This document shows, in pieces, positions 21,502 to 32,220 of a stretch of DNA of 64,000 bases. The notes beneath the pieces were generated by a model. It did no database searches and was not told where the DNA came from. It saw nothing but the letters and a program-made list of their open reading frames with translations. Origin of the DNA: Panopea generosa. Taxonomy: Eukaryota > Mollusca > Bivalvia > Adapedonta > Hiatellidae. Location of the stretch: positions 11,775,101 to 11,839,100 of the forward strand of contig CM055906.1 in NCBI GenBank assembly GCA_029582155.1, given 5' to 3'. Both the position numbers and the translations under genes were made by a program. Each line of letters opens with the position of its first letter. The stretch's first letter is position 1.

Positions 21502-22960
21502 TTAATTTAATGGTATAACACTCCCCTCTGATTCCAATAAATATGCAGGTGTGGAGTGTAGCGCTCCGAGAGCTATCCTGAGGGCCTTATTTTGAAGTAT
21601 ATCTAATTGTTTTAGTATATATGGGGATGCACAAGAGTAGATTTGAGCCCCATAATCTATCTTTGGACGTATGAGGGACTTAAACAGAAGTAAGAGACTA
21701 TTTTTATCTGAGCCAAAATCTGTGCCTCTTAACATTTTCATCAAATTTAAGTCCCTCTCACACCTGATCACAATGTCTTTAATGTGACTGTGGAAATTTA
21801 GAGTCCTATCCAAAAACATGCCTAAAAATTTTACTATTTTTTTAAATATGATCGGTGCTCCGCCTAAATTTACGTCCAAGCTGTGCTTTTTTGAGTTACC
21901 AAAAATTATACCCACTGTTTTATTTAGATTAATTTTGAATCCCCATTCTTTAGCCCACCCCCACATTAGGTCAAGTCCTGTTTGAGCTCTTGATTGTAAC
22001 AGGTTTAAGTTGACCCCCCCCCGCCCCTAGCCATGTGCCAGAATCATCAGCAAATTGGCTGGTAACCATGCCTGTCCCCTCTAGTGTAGCAGGCAAATCA
22101 TTTATCAAAATAGAAAAAAGAAGAGGGGATAAAATAGCCTCCTGGGGAGTTCCTCTGTCTACCGTTTCTGAATTTGACAGAGTTCCCCCCACTTTAACCT
22201 GAATTTTTTGACCTTCGAGGAAGTTTCTCAGATATTGGTAGCAATTTCCTGTTATTCCATGTTCTTTTAATTTAAATAGAACACCTCAGTGTGAGGTGAG
22301 ATCAAAAGCTGCTTGTAGGTCTAAAAATATTGCTAGGACCAAATGTCCCCTATTTTTGGCTGTAATTACATCATGTTGCAGACGTGCGAGCTCATCCAAA
22401 GTGCTCCTCCCCTTTCTAAAACCAGATTGACAGGGGTTAATTATATTTTTTGATTCAAGCAGATGTTCTAAACTGCTTTCACCATCCCCTCCATTAATTT
22501 TCCTGGATGGGAGGTTAGGCTGATGGGTCTATATGATTGAGGTTCATTTGGGTTTTTCCTTGTTTTAATATTGGAATAACACAAGCCTGCTTCCAAGCTA
22601 CAGGGTAGACTCCACTACTCCACACCTTATTGTAAAGAACTAACCATATGTCCAGACAAACATTTGATATGAAAGTTTATCTAATCCCGAGGTAGAGTTC
22701 TTCCTGCTGTCAATGATTGCCCTTAGTTCAAAAATTGAGAAGCTATGGTTAAGTTGAGACCTGTTTGTTTCTGGGGTATCAAGGTGGTTTTTGTACGGTG
22801 ATTCAAATTTTTTTTGATATTTTAAGGTATCTGAATTAACATTTGAGTCACTGCTAGCTTTAGAGTAGTACTTAACTAAAAAGTTAGCTTTTTTTACTTC
22901 GGTAACCGCTTAAGCTATTTTATTCCTTAAGAGTGGAATTGAGCGATGTGAAATTCCTTT
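21502..22960 (-). pseudogene. LINE reverse transcriptase domain (broken)
   Basis: The minus strand shows, in order, GFRKGRSTLDELARLQHD near 22400, AIFLDLQAAFD (motif A, near 22320) and GTPQEAILSPLLF (motif B region, near 22150). The catalytic FADD follows near 22050, then the thumb-side segments WGWAKEWGFKINLNKT and KFLGMFLDRTLNFHSHI (21966-21830). Near the end is LQNKALRIALGALHSTP. Several frameshifts and stops intervene, for example within 22192-22960 and near 21968. The catalytic aspartates themselves are retained. Confidence 0.85.
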
Positions 22961-23363
22961 AATACTATGGACTTTTTTTCCAAAATTGTTTAGAATTTGA
23001 GTTTTTAAGAATACATGTCTCACAGAATTCTTCCCAGTTTTGCTTTTTAGCATTTAAGATGACGTTTCTAGCTTCTCGTTCGGCTTCCTTGTAATCATAT
23101 AGATTTCCTAGACAAGGGTGCCATTTTAGTTTATTATGTGCCCTTTTTCTCTCATTAATAACATTTTGGCAGGTCTCACTCCACCACAGGACGTTTTTTC
23201 CTTTTTTTTGTTTTGTGTCAGAAACGGATAAGCATTGTTTAGCAATCAATAGGAATCTCTCTGATAAGTTGGAGTTAAATGTATTAATGTCATCAGAGTG
23301 GACCTCATCTAGGGTTATCTCAGTGCATTTACTATAAAAAAAGTTCCCAATCTGCTTTTTCAT
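22961..23363 (-). pseudogene. LINE linker between endonuclease and reverse transcriptase
   Basis: A 132-codon open block contains WWSETCQNVINERKRAHNKL, matching the family pattern W-W-[ST]-X-C...[KR]-X-A in the region preceding the reverse transcriptase. It is helical and lysine-rich, with WEEFCETCILKNSNSKQFWK near its end, the usual lead-in to the fingers domain. It is frame-separated from both flanking domains. Confidence 0.7.
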
Positions 23364-23407
23364 AGTTAAATTTTGGATCTGAGTTAATTTTTTGCTGAGT
23401 TTTTTAA

Positions 23408-24105
23408 TTATTTTTTTTTAATATTTATGCAGATTGGGTAGCGATCCGATCCCATATTATCTTCATGTACCCACCAAGTTGAAATAGCCGAAAATTTGGG
23501 ACTGGTGAATATTAGGTCAATACAGGTGCCCTTGCCGGAGCCCTGGTCTACTCTGGTGATGGAACAGTCATTGAGTAGAACTTTGTAATTTTTACCCGCC
23601 CATTCCACAATATCCCTCCCGTTTGCTTTTAGAGATCCCCATAATGGGTGGTGTGCATTGAAATCTCCATTTATTATACAGTCCCTAAGTCCATCCTCAG
23701 CATTTTTAGATGAACTTATGTTTTCTAAATATTCGAGGTCATACCCCCTGGAATATAGATTGATTAAAATAAAAGGGGATCCCCCTAGATGGACCCGGAA
23801 CATTTGAACTTCAATTGAAGTGTTCCCCAGTTTATCATTAGGGACATCCACTCTGATTTCCTCTTAACTGATGTTGTTTTTAAAATATACGGCTAAGCCA
23901 CCGCTAGCTATATTATTGGAATTATTATATTTATTTTCTACATGATAACCAGGAATTTTTTTAATTATGTTTTTAGCTAATTTAGTTTCCTGCACACAGA
24001 GAATATCAATATTTGTGTTTAAATCTAAAAGAACTTTTATCTCTATGTGCCTTAGAGTTGTTAGTTCCTGGGCATTATAAGAAATGACAGTGAGATCCCT
24101 ATTAA
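23408..24105 (-). pseudogene. LINE endonuclease domain (broken)
   Basis: This is an apurinic/apyrimidinic-like endonuclease of the EEP fold. The N-terminal part reads VISYNAQELTTLRHIEIKV and then ILCVQETKL (catalytic Glu), from about 24095 to 23985. A stop lies near 23864. The second block has INGDFNAHHPLWG (catalytic Asp-x-Asn) and ends GSDRYPICI. The family has S-D-H at that site, so the catalytic His reads Arg. The domain would nick target DNA in an active element; this copy could not. Confidence 0.85.
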
Positions 24106-24460
24106 AAACTAAGTTTATTGTTGCGGCGGTTACGATCAGTCAGTACTTTATGGCGTGCTGTTTGAGACAATAATTTTTTTTTAGTTTTTATCTGTCTCAA
24201 TAAGCCAGTCAACACAGGTAATTTTTTTGCAAGATTTGAGTGAGGTGCACGTGTTGGAATTTTAGGTACAGTTTTTTCCACTCCCACTATGATTGTCTCC
24301 ACGCTGGATTTTAGTTCTGTATTTTTTTTTAGATTTGAGATTATTTCTCTTTTTAAGTATTCATTTAAACGACTCTCTGCTATTTTTGATTTGTTTTTTA
24401 TTAATTTTTTTGATAATTCCTACAAGGTCATCTTAATTTATTGCTAAAATTTCATTTTTA
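24106..24460 (-). other. LINE region between ORF1 and endonuclease
   Basis: AT-rich, T-run-rich on the plus strand. The minus strand has short basic frames but no conserved motif. It probably holds the decayed C-terminus of ORF1 and the ORF1-ORF2 junction. Confidence 0.45.
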
Positions 24461-25768
24461 TTTCGAACATTTATTGTAGGGATATCTTGATTTTTTTTTT
24501 TGGGGGGAAAATATCGTGGAAGTTTGTTGAGATGAGTCGACCAACGTGGATATTTTGATTGGTCTGCTGATCACTGGTTCCTCCTCTTCCCCCGCGAGTT
24601 CAGCAATGAATCTTTCTTCAAGTAAAGAGGCTGCCGATGTGGAGCTTTCCATGCTGTTCTCCCCAAAGTAAAAGAAGTCCGAGTGCAGCGAGACCAATGA
24701 ATCCTCCCCGGTGACGTTAAACTCACTGTCATCATTGATCGATGATGAAGAAACATGCGATAGTGATGTTTCACTCACGTCACCCTGGGAGGTCTCCTTA
24801 ATGTCACAGGGAGTGGAAGTACTGAGAATCGTGCTATGGGGCGGTGTTGTTAGGCCCCTATCTTTTACAACTACTGTTTCAGAGGGCTGCTCTTTGGTAA
24901 AGAATATCTTATTAGAATTTTTTTCCCATCCCAGGGGATCCCGTCCCTGAAGGCCTGTAGAGCTATAATTGCCACTTTTTTGTAGGATGAGCATCCCCTG
25001 AATCAAGTAGAATGCTCTCCCCCACAGTTTGCGCAGCACGGTAAACCTATATATTGACATTCTTTTATATTGTGATTTCCAGCACATTTGGCGCACCTCG
25101 CCTCATTTTTGCATACCGAGCTCACATGGCCGAATGATTGGCAATTAAAGCATCTCAGTGGGGGCGGTGAATATTCAACAATACAGAAATAGGTAGGGGT
25201 ATCGGCCACCTGGACTGACTTTGCCCGATATGGACGATTTTACCGCCACCTAGGGGTTACTGTATTTGTCCCGCAACCTGTCCATCTTAAGGATCTCGGA
25301 ATTTCCACCCGAATCCCCATGTTGGAGTCTCAGGTGGGGTCTGAGCTCCTCAAGATTTACCTGCTGCGGGACACCATGAATAACCCCAGCCACCGTATTT
25401 CCCCTGTGTGGGATAAAAGCCACCAGGGGGATCTTGGCTATTGTAAATGGCTTCTTAGTCAATATTGTGTTGACTACCTCGGATGATGCAAGCTCAAGCA
25501 TGTAGGCAACCGACGTCAGAGGGATGACTTTATTGACCTTATTTACCAGCTCCCGGTGAATTGCTTGGGTAAAGGCTACTATTGAGATATATTTCAATAT
25601 GGGAGCTGGTCTGGCTGATTTTATTACCAGCCTGTGCGCCCATGTACTCTTCATGACAAAGTGATTGTCTGAAGGTGCACAGGTCTGGTTATGTAGATAT
25701 GATGTCCGGTTACACCGGTTCTCTTGTAAATTATACTTATGCACACTATTGCCACTATTTGTATCCAT
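24458..25768 (-). pseudogene. LINE ORF1 (gag-like) with CCHC zinc knuckles, broken
   Basis: ORF1 starts at the Met at 25768. The N-terminal 170 codons contain a conserved RNA-binding-type core (VIHGVPQQVNLEELRPHL near 25340-25290). After a frame change comes a cysteine cluster: CFNCQSFGHVSSVC is a canonical C-x2-C-x4-H-x4-C knuckle, followed by CAKCAGNHNIKEC and CCANCGGEHST (25150-25003). A second frame change then leads into an acidic, Ser/Thr-rich tail (24890-24458). Such proteins coat LINE RNA. The tandem knuckles support assignment to the I superfamily. Confidence 0.8.
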
Positions 25769-25980
25769 AATTGTTTTTCTTGTTGTAATAAAATAGTCAT
25801 TTAAATATCACTGTTGATGAATACATGATAGATTGTTTATGGTTATGATATGATTAAATCTGGGATGGAGATGAATGATGATTGATAAAATCTGGATGAT
25901 TATTTTATTATTTTATTTTTCATAGGGTGGTTCGATCCTCTTTCCAGCCTGACCAGTTCAAATGGAGGGCGAATAAACTG

Positions 25981-26345
25981 TAAAATTATATAAAAAATGG
26001 TCTGTGTTGTTTCCTATGTTAATATTTTAGATGGGACCATTTTGACAACACAGCCTATAAATGATGGGTGGGGGATGCCAAATGTAAAAAAAGGTGAACA
26101 AATGAATTTAGAGTGGCCAAAAGAAAGTCTAAACGAAAATAAAGGTAAGGGAGAGGGTTACCATCGGTGGTGCTGATATTGATGGTTTCTCCGATGTCCT
26201 TGTGTATTATTTTTATCCCTTGACGGTGAGGTTAAATATAAAATTTTAGATTTAATATTTTCTTACAAATAGAAAATGGCTGCCACCTGGCAGACCCGAA
26301 ACAGGAAGTCCAATGGATTGACATTTCAGACTAGACACACAATTT
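25981..26345. other. Non-coding sequence upstream of the LINE
   Basis: No gene is recognised. A short imperfect palindrome (GGCTGCCACCTGGCAG) lies near 26279, just before the tandem element that follows. Confidence 0.4.
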
Positions 26346-27415
26346 CATGTTTAATTACATTAAAGTGTGACCTTGACCTTTGTGTAACCTTGACCTTGAC
26401 ATCTGATGTAAAGATCTGAGTATTTCTTACAGATAATGCAGGCGACAATCATCATAACATGTTGATCATTTGTGTCAAGCTATTTTAAAATCCCTCCATG
26501 TAAAACAAAATTATAAACCAGGCATAAAATATTAAACAGACTAAAAGTGTGACCTTGACCTTTGAGGTAAGGTTCTGGGTATTAATGAACACTTTGTCCA
26601 GCCATGCTGAACAATTGATAAATTGAGTCAGGTGTTTTTGAAATCCATCCATGTATGATAAATTTATAGACCGGATTTGAAATCTCAGACTAATTCTTAC
26701 ATACGACACATCGCCATGTCATCTTGATCAATAGAGCCAAGTTAAAGACAAATTAACAAATTAGAAACGAAATATCAAACAAACTGAAAGTGTGACCTTC
26801 AACTTTGAAGAAAGATTCTTGGTCTTACACACGGCACTTCATCATGTCATGTTGATCAACTGAACCAAGTGCTTTTGAAATTTATCCATAGGTAACAAAG
26901 TTACAGACTGAACACGAAATCTCAAACAGACAAAGTGTCATCAAGCAAAGTTAAATTGTGACTTTGATCTTTGAAGCGGGTGTCTACGTAAACTCGCAAC
27001 AAGTCATCATGTTAGGTTGGTCATTTGTAGCAAGTATTTATAAAATCCATCTATGCATGACAAAGTTAAAGGCCAGACACGAAATCTCACAGAGACTCAA
27101 AGTGTGACCTTGACTTTTAAAGTATGGGTGAGAGTCTTACGTGCGACATGTCATGATGTCATGCTGATGAATTGAGCCAAGTGTTTGTGAAATTTATCCA
27201 TAGGTGACCAAGTTACAGATTGTACATGAAATCTCAGACTAAAAGTGTCGTCAAAGTTATATGTGACTTTGATCTATAAATTTGTTACCCGCAACATGTC
27301 GTCATGTTATGTTGATCATTTGTAGCAGGTAATCATAAAATTCATCGATGCATGACAAAGTTACAGGCTGGACATGAAACCTCACACAGACTCAAAGTGC
27401 TGTTACTGTTACCGT
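26346..27415 (+). repeat. Dispersed element of diverged ~145-bp tandem units
   Basis: About seven units each contain AAAGTGTGACCTTGACCTTT, a segment like ACATGTCATCATGTCATGTT and GATCA.TTGAGCCAAGT. Each then has GAAATCCATCCATG, ATGACAAAGTTACAG and ACACGAAATCTCA. Units are clear near 26365, 26545, 26785, 26935, 27095, 27235 and 27390 and vary in length. There is no coding potential. On the minus strand the units carry the sequence TCAAGGTCA. Confidence 0.7.
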
Positions 27416-27995
27416 ACCTAGCCCCTTCAGTTGAACAAACCTTAAATCCCTTCAAAAGTGAAACATTTATACAGAATATGAATAAATTCAATTGAAAGAG
27501 ACTTTATTTTTCTGTGGGGATGTTAAACAAAGGCGTTTTCAATTTTCAGTTCTTTCATTTGTATAACTTGTAGTTTATGTCAGCTTGATTGTGACTTACT
27601 TCACAGTTTTGGCAATTATTCTCGAGTTATATTTTCAATAGAGCCAGCACTTGGTTTCATTTTTTCATAGGGGCAAGTCTGTATCAAACCTGTGACCTGT
27701 GGTGAGAAGCCAAAAGCCTATCCACTACCCACATTATTTTATAGCTGTCTGGAGTGATCATTGTGTTGTCAATGAAGATATTTAAAGATATCAAAATTTT
27801 GTGAACTAGCATTTGTTATAAAATGATGGAATTCATTTGGATCCCTGGTAATTGAGGACATTTTTATAAAGTGTATATCAGAAACAAATGTCTTCTCTGA
27901 AATGAACTTTTTAACAATCATTTTGCGGTTAATACATTTCATATTTAGTATTGGCCTAAAGCTTCATTAATTCAACACAAAATGTAACCGAGGGG
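27416..27995. other. Non-coding sequence with a tRNA-like relic
   Basis: Mostly AT-rich sequence without recognisable genes. On the minus strand 27730-27655 resembles a tRNA-like SINE head (GTGGGTAGTGG...CACAGGTTTGATACAG), too decayed to assign. Confidence 0.4.
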
Positions 27996-28116
27996 TCAAT
28001 TTCTTATACATTTTTTCAGTTTAAACATGATCCAAGTTGTCAGGAGTAGATTACTACTGGAAGTCAAAACCTCCCTGATGTTATCTTCATTGGTATCTGG
28101 TCTGTATTCACTCATT
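27996..28116 (-). pseudogene. Candidate terminal exon, unidentified
   Basis: On the minus strand a strong acceptor (TTTTATTTTCTTTCAG) precedes a 39-codon frame beginning with ATG one base in (MSEYRPDTNEDNIREVL, later TTWIMFKLKK) and ending in TGA at 27998-27996. The composition is protein-like, but the frame is short, no family was recognised and no polyadenylation signal was located. It could be a 3' exon of an unknown gene or coincidence. Confidence 0.25.
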
Positions 28117-28639
28117 CTGAAAGAAAATAAAACATAATGTAACTTTTAAATGACAACAATGATTTTTTTTATATTAAGCCCTTAAAAAAAATGCTTTGGT
28201 AGCGACAGCAATGGATGTTTTAAAATCAAACCTGTGTATGCGGTCATCTCTATCCAGCAGCCACTTGTTTTAAGCAAGCATTTGCTATTATTTTTGTTCG
28301 TGGGGATTTTAGTTTGTTGAACTGTTTTTTTTACACTTTCCACATCTAGCTAAATCAACGCTGCATATGGCGTAGATTTAAAGACGATATGAGTATTAAA
28401 CAATCTTACACTATTTACAAAATCATCAATTAAAATATTGATGCAATATGACAAAAGGATGGATTAATTACCATAAAGCAATGCACATAGCCATATGAAA
28501 ACAGAGGTAATTTATATTGACAGCATTACATAACCTAAGTTTGTGGGCATTTGATTTCGTTGTCTAGGCTCCCCACAAAATCGATGAAAATTAGGACTCC
28601 ATGAAAATAAATGATATGCAGACTCTTCAATCCTTGCTG
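28117..28639. other. AT-rich non-coding sequence
   Basis: No exon or repeat unit was recognised. Confidence 0.4.
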
Positions 28640-29623
28640 ATGTAAGGATAATTTATATCAAATATGAACTAGTTTGACTGAAAGGTTATTGAGAGGAAGC
28701 TTTGTTACAAAACAATGCTTTAGATCTCAAATTAAACAACATATTAACACAAATGGAAGAAAAAATGAGAATTTTTCATTTTCCCATAGTATTCCTTTGT
28801 AAAACTCAAAGACCTCTTACAGGGCCTCTATACATCCCAGTGCCCCTTGATTGGTACAAACTTAGAACTCTTTATAATAGGGATAACTTACATCAAACAT
28901 GAACAAATTTGACTGACTGTTTGTTGAGAATAAGATTTATAACAATGTTCAATTTTAACCATTTTGTGACCCCCACCCTGCCCCTTTTAGAAAGTCAATC
29001 TTTGGTATCAAACAAAATCTTATTTGTTAAGACTAGAAGATGCTTCAAAACTCAAACTGAATAAAAGAAGTCATAAATGAATGAAAAAAAGATAATTTTC
29101 CGTTTTCCCATAGTATTCCTACATAAAACTCAAAACCCCTTACAGGGCCCCCATAAATACCAGACCCTTGATTTGTATAAACTTTAAACCCATACTCAAT
29201 GGGATATGCTATATCAAATATGAACAAATTTGACTGACTGGTTGTTGAGAAGATTTTTGAAAATTTTCTAACTTAACACTTTTTTTGAATAACCCTGGCC
29301 CCTTATGGAAAGTCAATTATCCTTTTTGAACCAAATGTTATTTCCTATTACTAGATGATACTTCAGGACTCATACTTGCTGAGCAGTTCATGAGATGAAG
29401 ATTTTTTAAGTTTTAGGCAATTTTTAGAAATGGCGGCCATCTTGAATTTTAGATCGAAAGAAAATCTTCTGTATAGTCTCCAATGCAATAAAAATATCCA
29501 TATGAAGTTTGAGTTTAATTGGCCTAGTCGTTTCAGAGAAAGTGCTGCTAACGGACGACAGATGACGGCCAACACGCCATCACATACTAAGCCCTTCTGG
29601 CCTTTAGCCAGTAGAGCTAAAAA
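28640..29623 (+). mobile_element. Dispersed non-autonomous element with ~324-bp tandem units
   Basis: Two units align with a 324-bp offset (TTCCCATAGTATTCC at 28781 and 29105). Both carry AAAACTCAAA, TTACAGGGCC, TATCAAATATGAACAAATTT and GACTGACTG.TTGTTGAGA. The 3' end is ACGGACGACAGATGACGGCC, then CTTCTGGCCTTTAGCCAGTAG and GAGCTAAAAA. That is the same plan as the GGCC family: a GACGACGGA-like stretch, a hairpin, then GAGCTAAAA. The 5' boundary is uncertain. A third, decayed unit is at about 33600-33860. Confidence 0.65.
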
Positions 29624-29689
29624 CAACAAAATAAATAAAATTTTGCCCACAGGGTCATGGTTTTGAACAAATCAAACATAAAACATCAA

Positions 29690-29935
29690 GGCCTTGTACT
29701 ACAAACTTTAACCTGCTAAAACAAAATTAATAAGTCTAAAAGGGAAATAACTCTGCCAAAATGTAACCCAGAGTTATGTTTCTTATGTCTGTGAGTTCCA
29801 TTGATGATGCTAAACATACATGTGAAGTTTCATAGATATCTTACCCGATAAAAAACTTTAACCTGAAAAAACCAACACCGACACCAGGGCGATTACAATA
29901 GCCCCCCTATTCTACAAATAGTCGAGCTAGAAATT
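29690..29935 (+). mobile_element. Dispersed element family 1, decayed copy 2
   Basis: Matches 2757-3045 through AACTCTGCCAAAATGTAACC, GTCTGTGAGTTCCATTGATG, AAGTTTCATAGATATCTTA and ACACCAGGGCGATTACAATAG, ending GTCGAGCTAGAAA. The ACAAGAG start is lost and a central stretch is deleted. Confidence 0.55.
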
Positions 29936-30200
29936 ATATTGCCAAAAAAAGTAATATTTCCTCTATGCAATTACCAAATTTCATATTGGTATTGATATAC
30001 CCCAACCCTAGCAACAGCTCCAGAAAATATGTAATTGCTATAATGTTTAACCGACTAAATCTACATGAACTTTAGTTTCAAACTCATTACATCATTGCAC
30101 AATTCAAGGAAGAGTGATATAGAGATGTGTATGATAAATAGGTGAAAAGACATGTATGAAATGCATCCAAGAACCTGGTTAATACTTTGACAACCAATTT
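29936..30200. other. AT-rich non-coding sequence
   Basis: Nothing recognised between the decayed family 1 element and the LINE fragment. Confidence 0.4.
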
Positions 30201-30205
30201 ATCAG

Positions 30206-31290
30206 TTAAAAGTTTTGCAATTGACACGGACTGCTCCAGGTAACCATTACATGCATATTTTCTAGTGCTGTTGCTACATAACCGTATTCAATATAGGTCT
30301 GAAATTTTAACAGAATGTACTGTAGCAATCGCAAAAGTAAATTCCGGAAGAGCATTCCACAGCGGCATGACTCTTGAGGAAAAAAGGACATTTGAGGCAG
30401 TCAGTTGATCATGTTGTAGGTGATATATTCTTTTAGAGTATCTAGATGCTTTGTTAGTCATTAGGTGTCGGTCTCTGTCAATGTCAACCAGTCTATTATA
30501 TATTTTGTAAAAAGTGTCAAACTTTTTTACATCTTTACTCTAGGGTTGATCATCGCAATTTGTCAAGCATGTCCCCAAAATGAATAGTATTATGCTATCT
30601 TCTACATGTCCATTGAGTTGCTGTTCTTTGCATCATTTGAAAGTCATGTATGTTGACCCCGAATGTGGGAGTGGAGACGCATAGTCAAATTGGGGTCAAA
30701 TTAAAGTTTGGTATGCAATGTGTGGTGCCCAGTCCAATGTTTCAGTAATTGTAATCCCCATATACTTTGTTACTTTTACATGGTCAAGCGTTTGTCCATG
30801 TAAAGTGTAGTGGTAATTAATTTGATTTTTCTGGTTGATGTTCTCACTTAGTAACATTTGGATACATTGGAATTCATGAGCCACTGTTGCTACCATGTGC
30901 CAAGGTTCTGTAAGTAAGTCTGGTTCAATGCAGTCCTAAAGAATAATATACATTTTTGTAGCGACAGTCATCTGCAAAAAGCCTCACATTTGATGATAAA
31001 CTGTTCAGTAGGTTGTTTATAAACTATAAGAAGAGAATTAGACCTAGGCAAGAGCCTTGGTGAACCACCGGATATTACTGGAGCTTAGTGGGAGTGCATT
31101 CCGTCCGGTTGCCTGATAACCACGAGGCAATCCAACAGTTGGTTGTTCCTCTTGCACTGTAGTGGTCTAGTTTGTATAGTAGATGCTTGTGGAGTACTTT
31201 TTGGAAGACTTTGGCAAAGTCCATCAAGATAATGTCTGTCTGTTTGTGCTTCATATTGTACTTATATTGACTAATCCAAGTAAACAAGTC
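30206..31290 (-). pseudogene. Decayed CR1/Jockey-group LINE reverse transcriptase fragment
   Basis: The minus strand reads ILMDFAKVFQKVLHKHLLYK (motif A region) and GTTNCWIASWLSG near 31250-31120. Traces of the motif B region (QGSCLGLILF) follow at about 31050, then LFADD near 30985 as the catalytic core. Next come QTLDHVKVTKYMGITI and LDWAPHI (30790-30700), and finally SFFPQESCRCGMLFRNLL near 30390-30340, matching the usual FFPR-x-x-x-WN-x-LP ending. Stops and frameshifts separate the blocks and the 5' half is absent. It is inactive. Confidence 0.7.
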
Positions 31291-31309
31291 ATCTTACTAA
31301 ATTGAGTAG

Positions 31310-31465
31310 GTCTTACAACTGCAAAAGTTTCAATCCGATACATTTTATTCTATTCAAGAAAGTGTAATCCAACTTGGTCACTAGTATTGCAATAGGTTTG
31401 TTGACTGGGAAGTCTCGTTTAACTACACTGGCTACCGAGATAATGCCTTGCAAAACTTTTAACTA
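31310..31465 (+). repeat. Single decayed unit of the 176-bp repeat
   Basis: Contains AAGTTTCAATCCGATACATT, ATTCAAGAAAGTGTAATCCA, TTGACTGGGAAGTCTCGTTT and TACCGAGATAATG, in the order of the units at 16866-17530, but heavily diverged. Confidence 0.4.
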
Positions 31466-31599
31466 AGATGTGACTTGCCGGGAGAGTACAGTTGCCCTCC
31501 TTATTCTTAAAAAAATCTATTTAATTTTAATTTGATCTCAGATTTCACTGAAAGGTATGTGTCAGCTTCAACCACAACAGAGCAAGATTATAGAGAAAG

Positions 31600-31790
31600 A
31601 AACATTAGATAAGAGACAGAGCAAGGAACAAAAGACAGAGAGGTTAATACAGTGCCCCCTTATCCTAAAGAACACTGCCCCCTCTGAACATATACTTACT
31701 TGGAAGTTTACTGTGTAATCATATCCCAAAATGGACTGCTTCATACCAATACCAGGAGTTCCCATGTTTTAACAACCTGCAGTTATAAAT
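31600..31790 (-). repeat. Duplicated segment (paired with 34925-35100) containing a splice-framed stretch
   Basis: Minus-strand sequence following GTAAGTATATGTTCAGAGGG and continuing GTTCTTTAGGATAAGGGGGC, ACTGTATTAACC is repeated in diverged form at 34925-35100. Within this copy a stretch is framed by CTGCAG and CAA/GTAAGTA (31783-31703). It includes an ATG-started reading (MGTPGIGMKQSILGYDY), but the frame does not resemble a known protein. It is best treated as a low-copy repeat, with an outside chance of a small exon. Confidence 0.4.
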
Positions 31791-31837
31791 ATTAATAACA
31801 TGCTATAGTAAGGATATAATTTAGGAAACGACTGATT

Positions 31838-32083
31838 GAATATTAAGTGTCATTTTATGCCATCGAGGGCTAACAGATGATCAGTTAACCTAACTGTTTG
31901 ATGGGATCCTGAAAGGTTAACCAGTACTCCAGCACACTTCAATCAGAGGTGAGAGACGAATGATAATGAGATGCAATGTTGAATAATCAATCATCACAGA
32001 GACTGCTGCCAGGCGGGGATTCAAACTCACGACCCCTGGATTGATAGTTAGACGCATCACTGACTGAGCTAATCAGGCCCAGC
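31838..32083 (-). mobile_element. tRNA-derived SINE (family A), full-length copy
   Basis: The minus-strand head GGCCTGATTAGCTCAGTCAG (A box) and GAGTTTGAATCC (B box) is followed by the body: CAGTCTCTGTGATGATTG, ATTATCATTCGTCTCTCACC and TGGTTAACCTTTCAGGATCC. The tail is TTAGCCCTCGATGGCATAAA and AATATTCAATCA. About a dozen copies occur in this window. The block GGATCC...GGTTAACCAGTACT is the part shared with the 74-bp satellite at 48545-55870. Confidence 0.85.
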
Positions 32084-32220
32084 TTTAGGAAACAAAGAAA
32101 CAGTTTAATGAATCTCTCATCTGTGGCAAAATAGACCATCACATACCAAACTATGTTTTAAAATTCAAGCAACACAACATAGACATTAATTATACAAGAA
32201 GACATGTTAAATTCAATAGA

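Larger units (their letters stand above)
20260..25980 (-). mobile_element. Nearly full-length, dead I-superfamily non-LTR retrotransposon
   Basis: Reading right to left, the element shows a gag-like ORF1 with zinc knuckles, an apurinic-type endonuclease, a reverse transcriptase and an RNase H. That order is diagnostic of the I superfamily of LINEs (I, Nimb and relatives). Each domain is split by frameshifts and stops, and catalytic residues are altered in the endonuclease and RNase H. The coding part runs from 25768 to 20409. The outer limits are approximate: the 5' end is placed where a GC-richer leader near 25980 begins, and the 3' end may extend into the 410-bp duplication at 19571-20255. 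No poly-A or target duplication was recognised. Confidence 0.85.

Noticed and set aside
24711-24950. 79-codon plus-strand frame
   Set aside because: Shadow of LINE ORF1 on the opposite strand.
31703-31783. Small exon starting MGTPGIGMKQ
   Set aside because: Good splice-like borders, but the surrounding sequence is a duplicated repeat segment also present at 34925-35100, and the frame matches no known protein.
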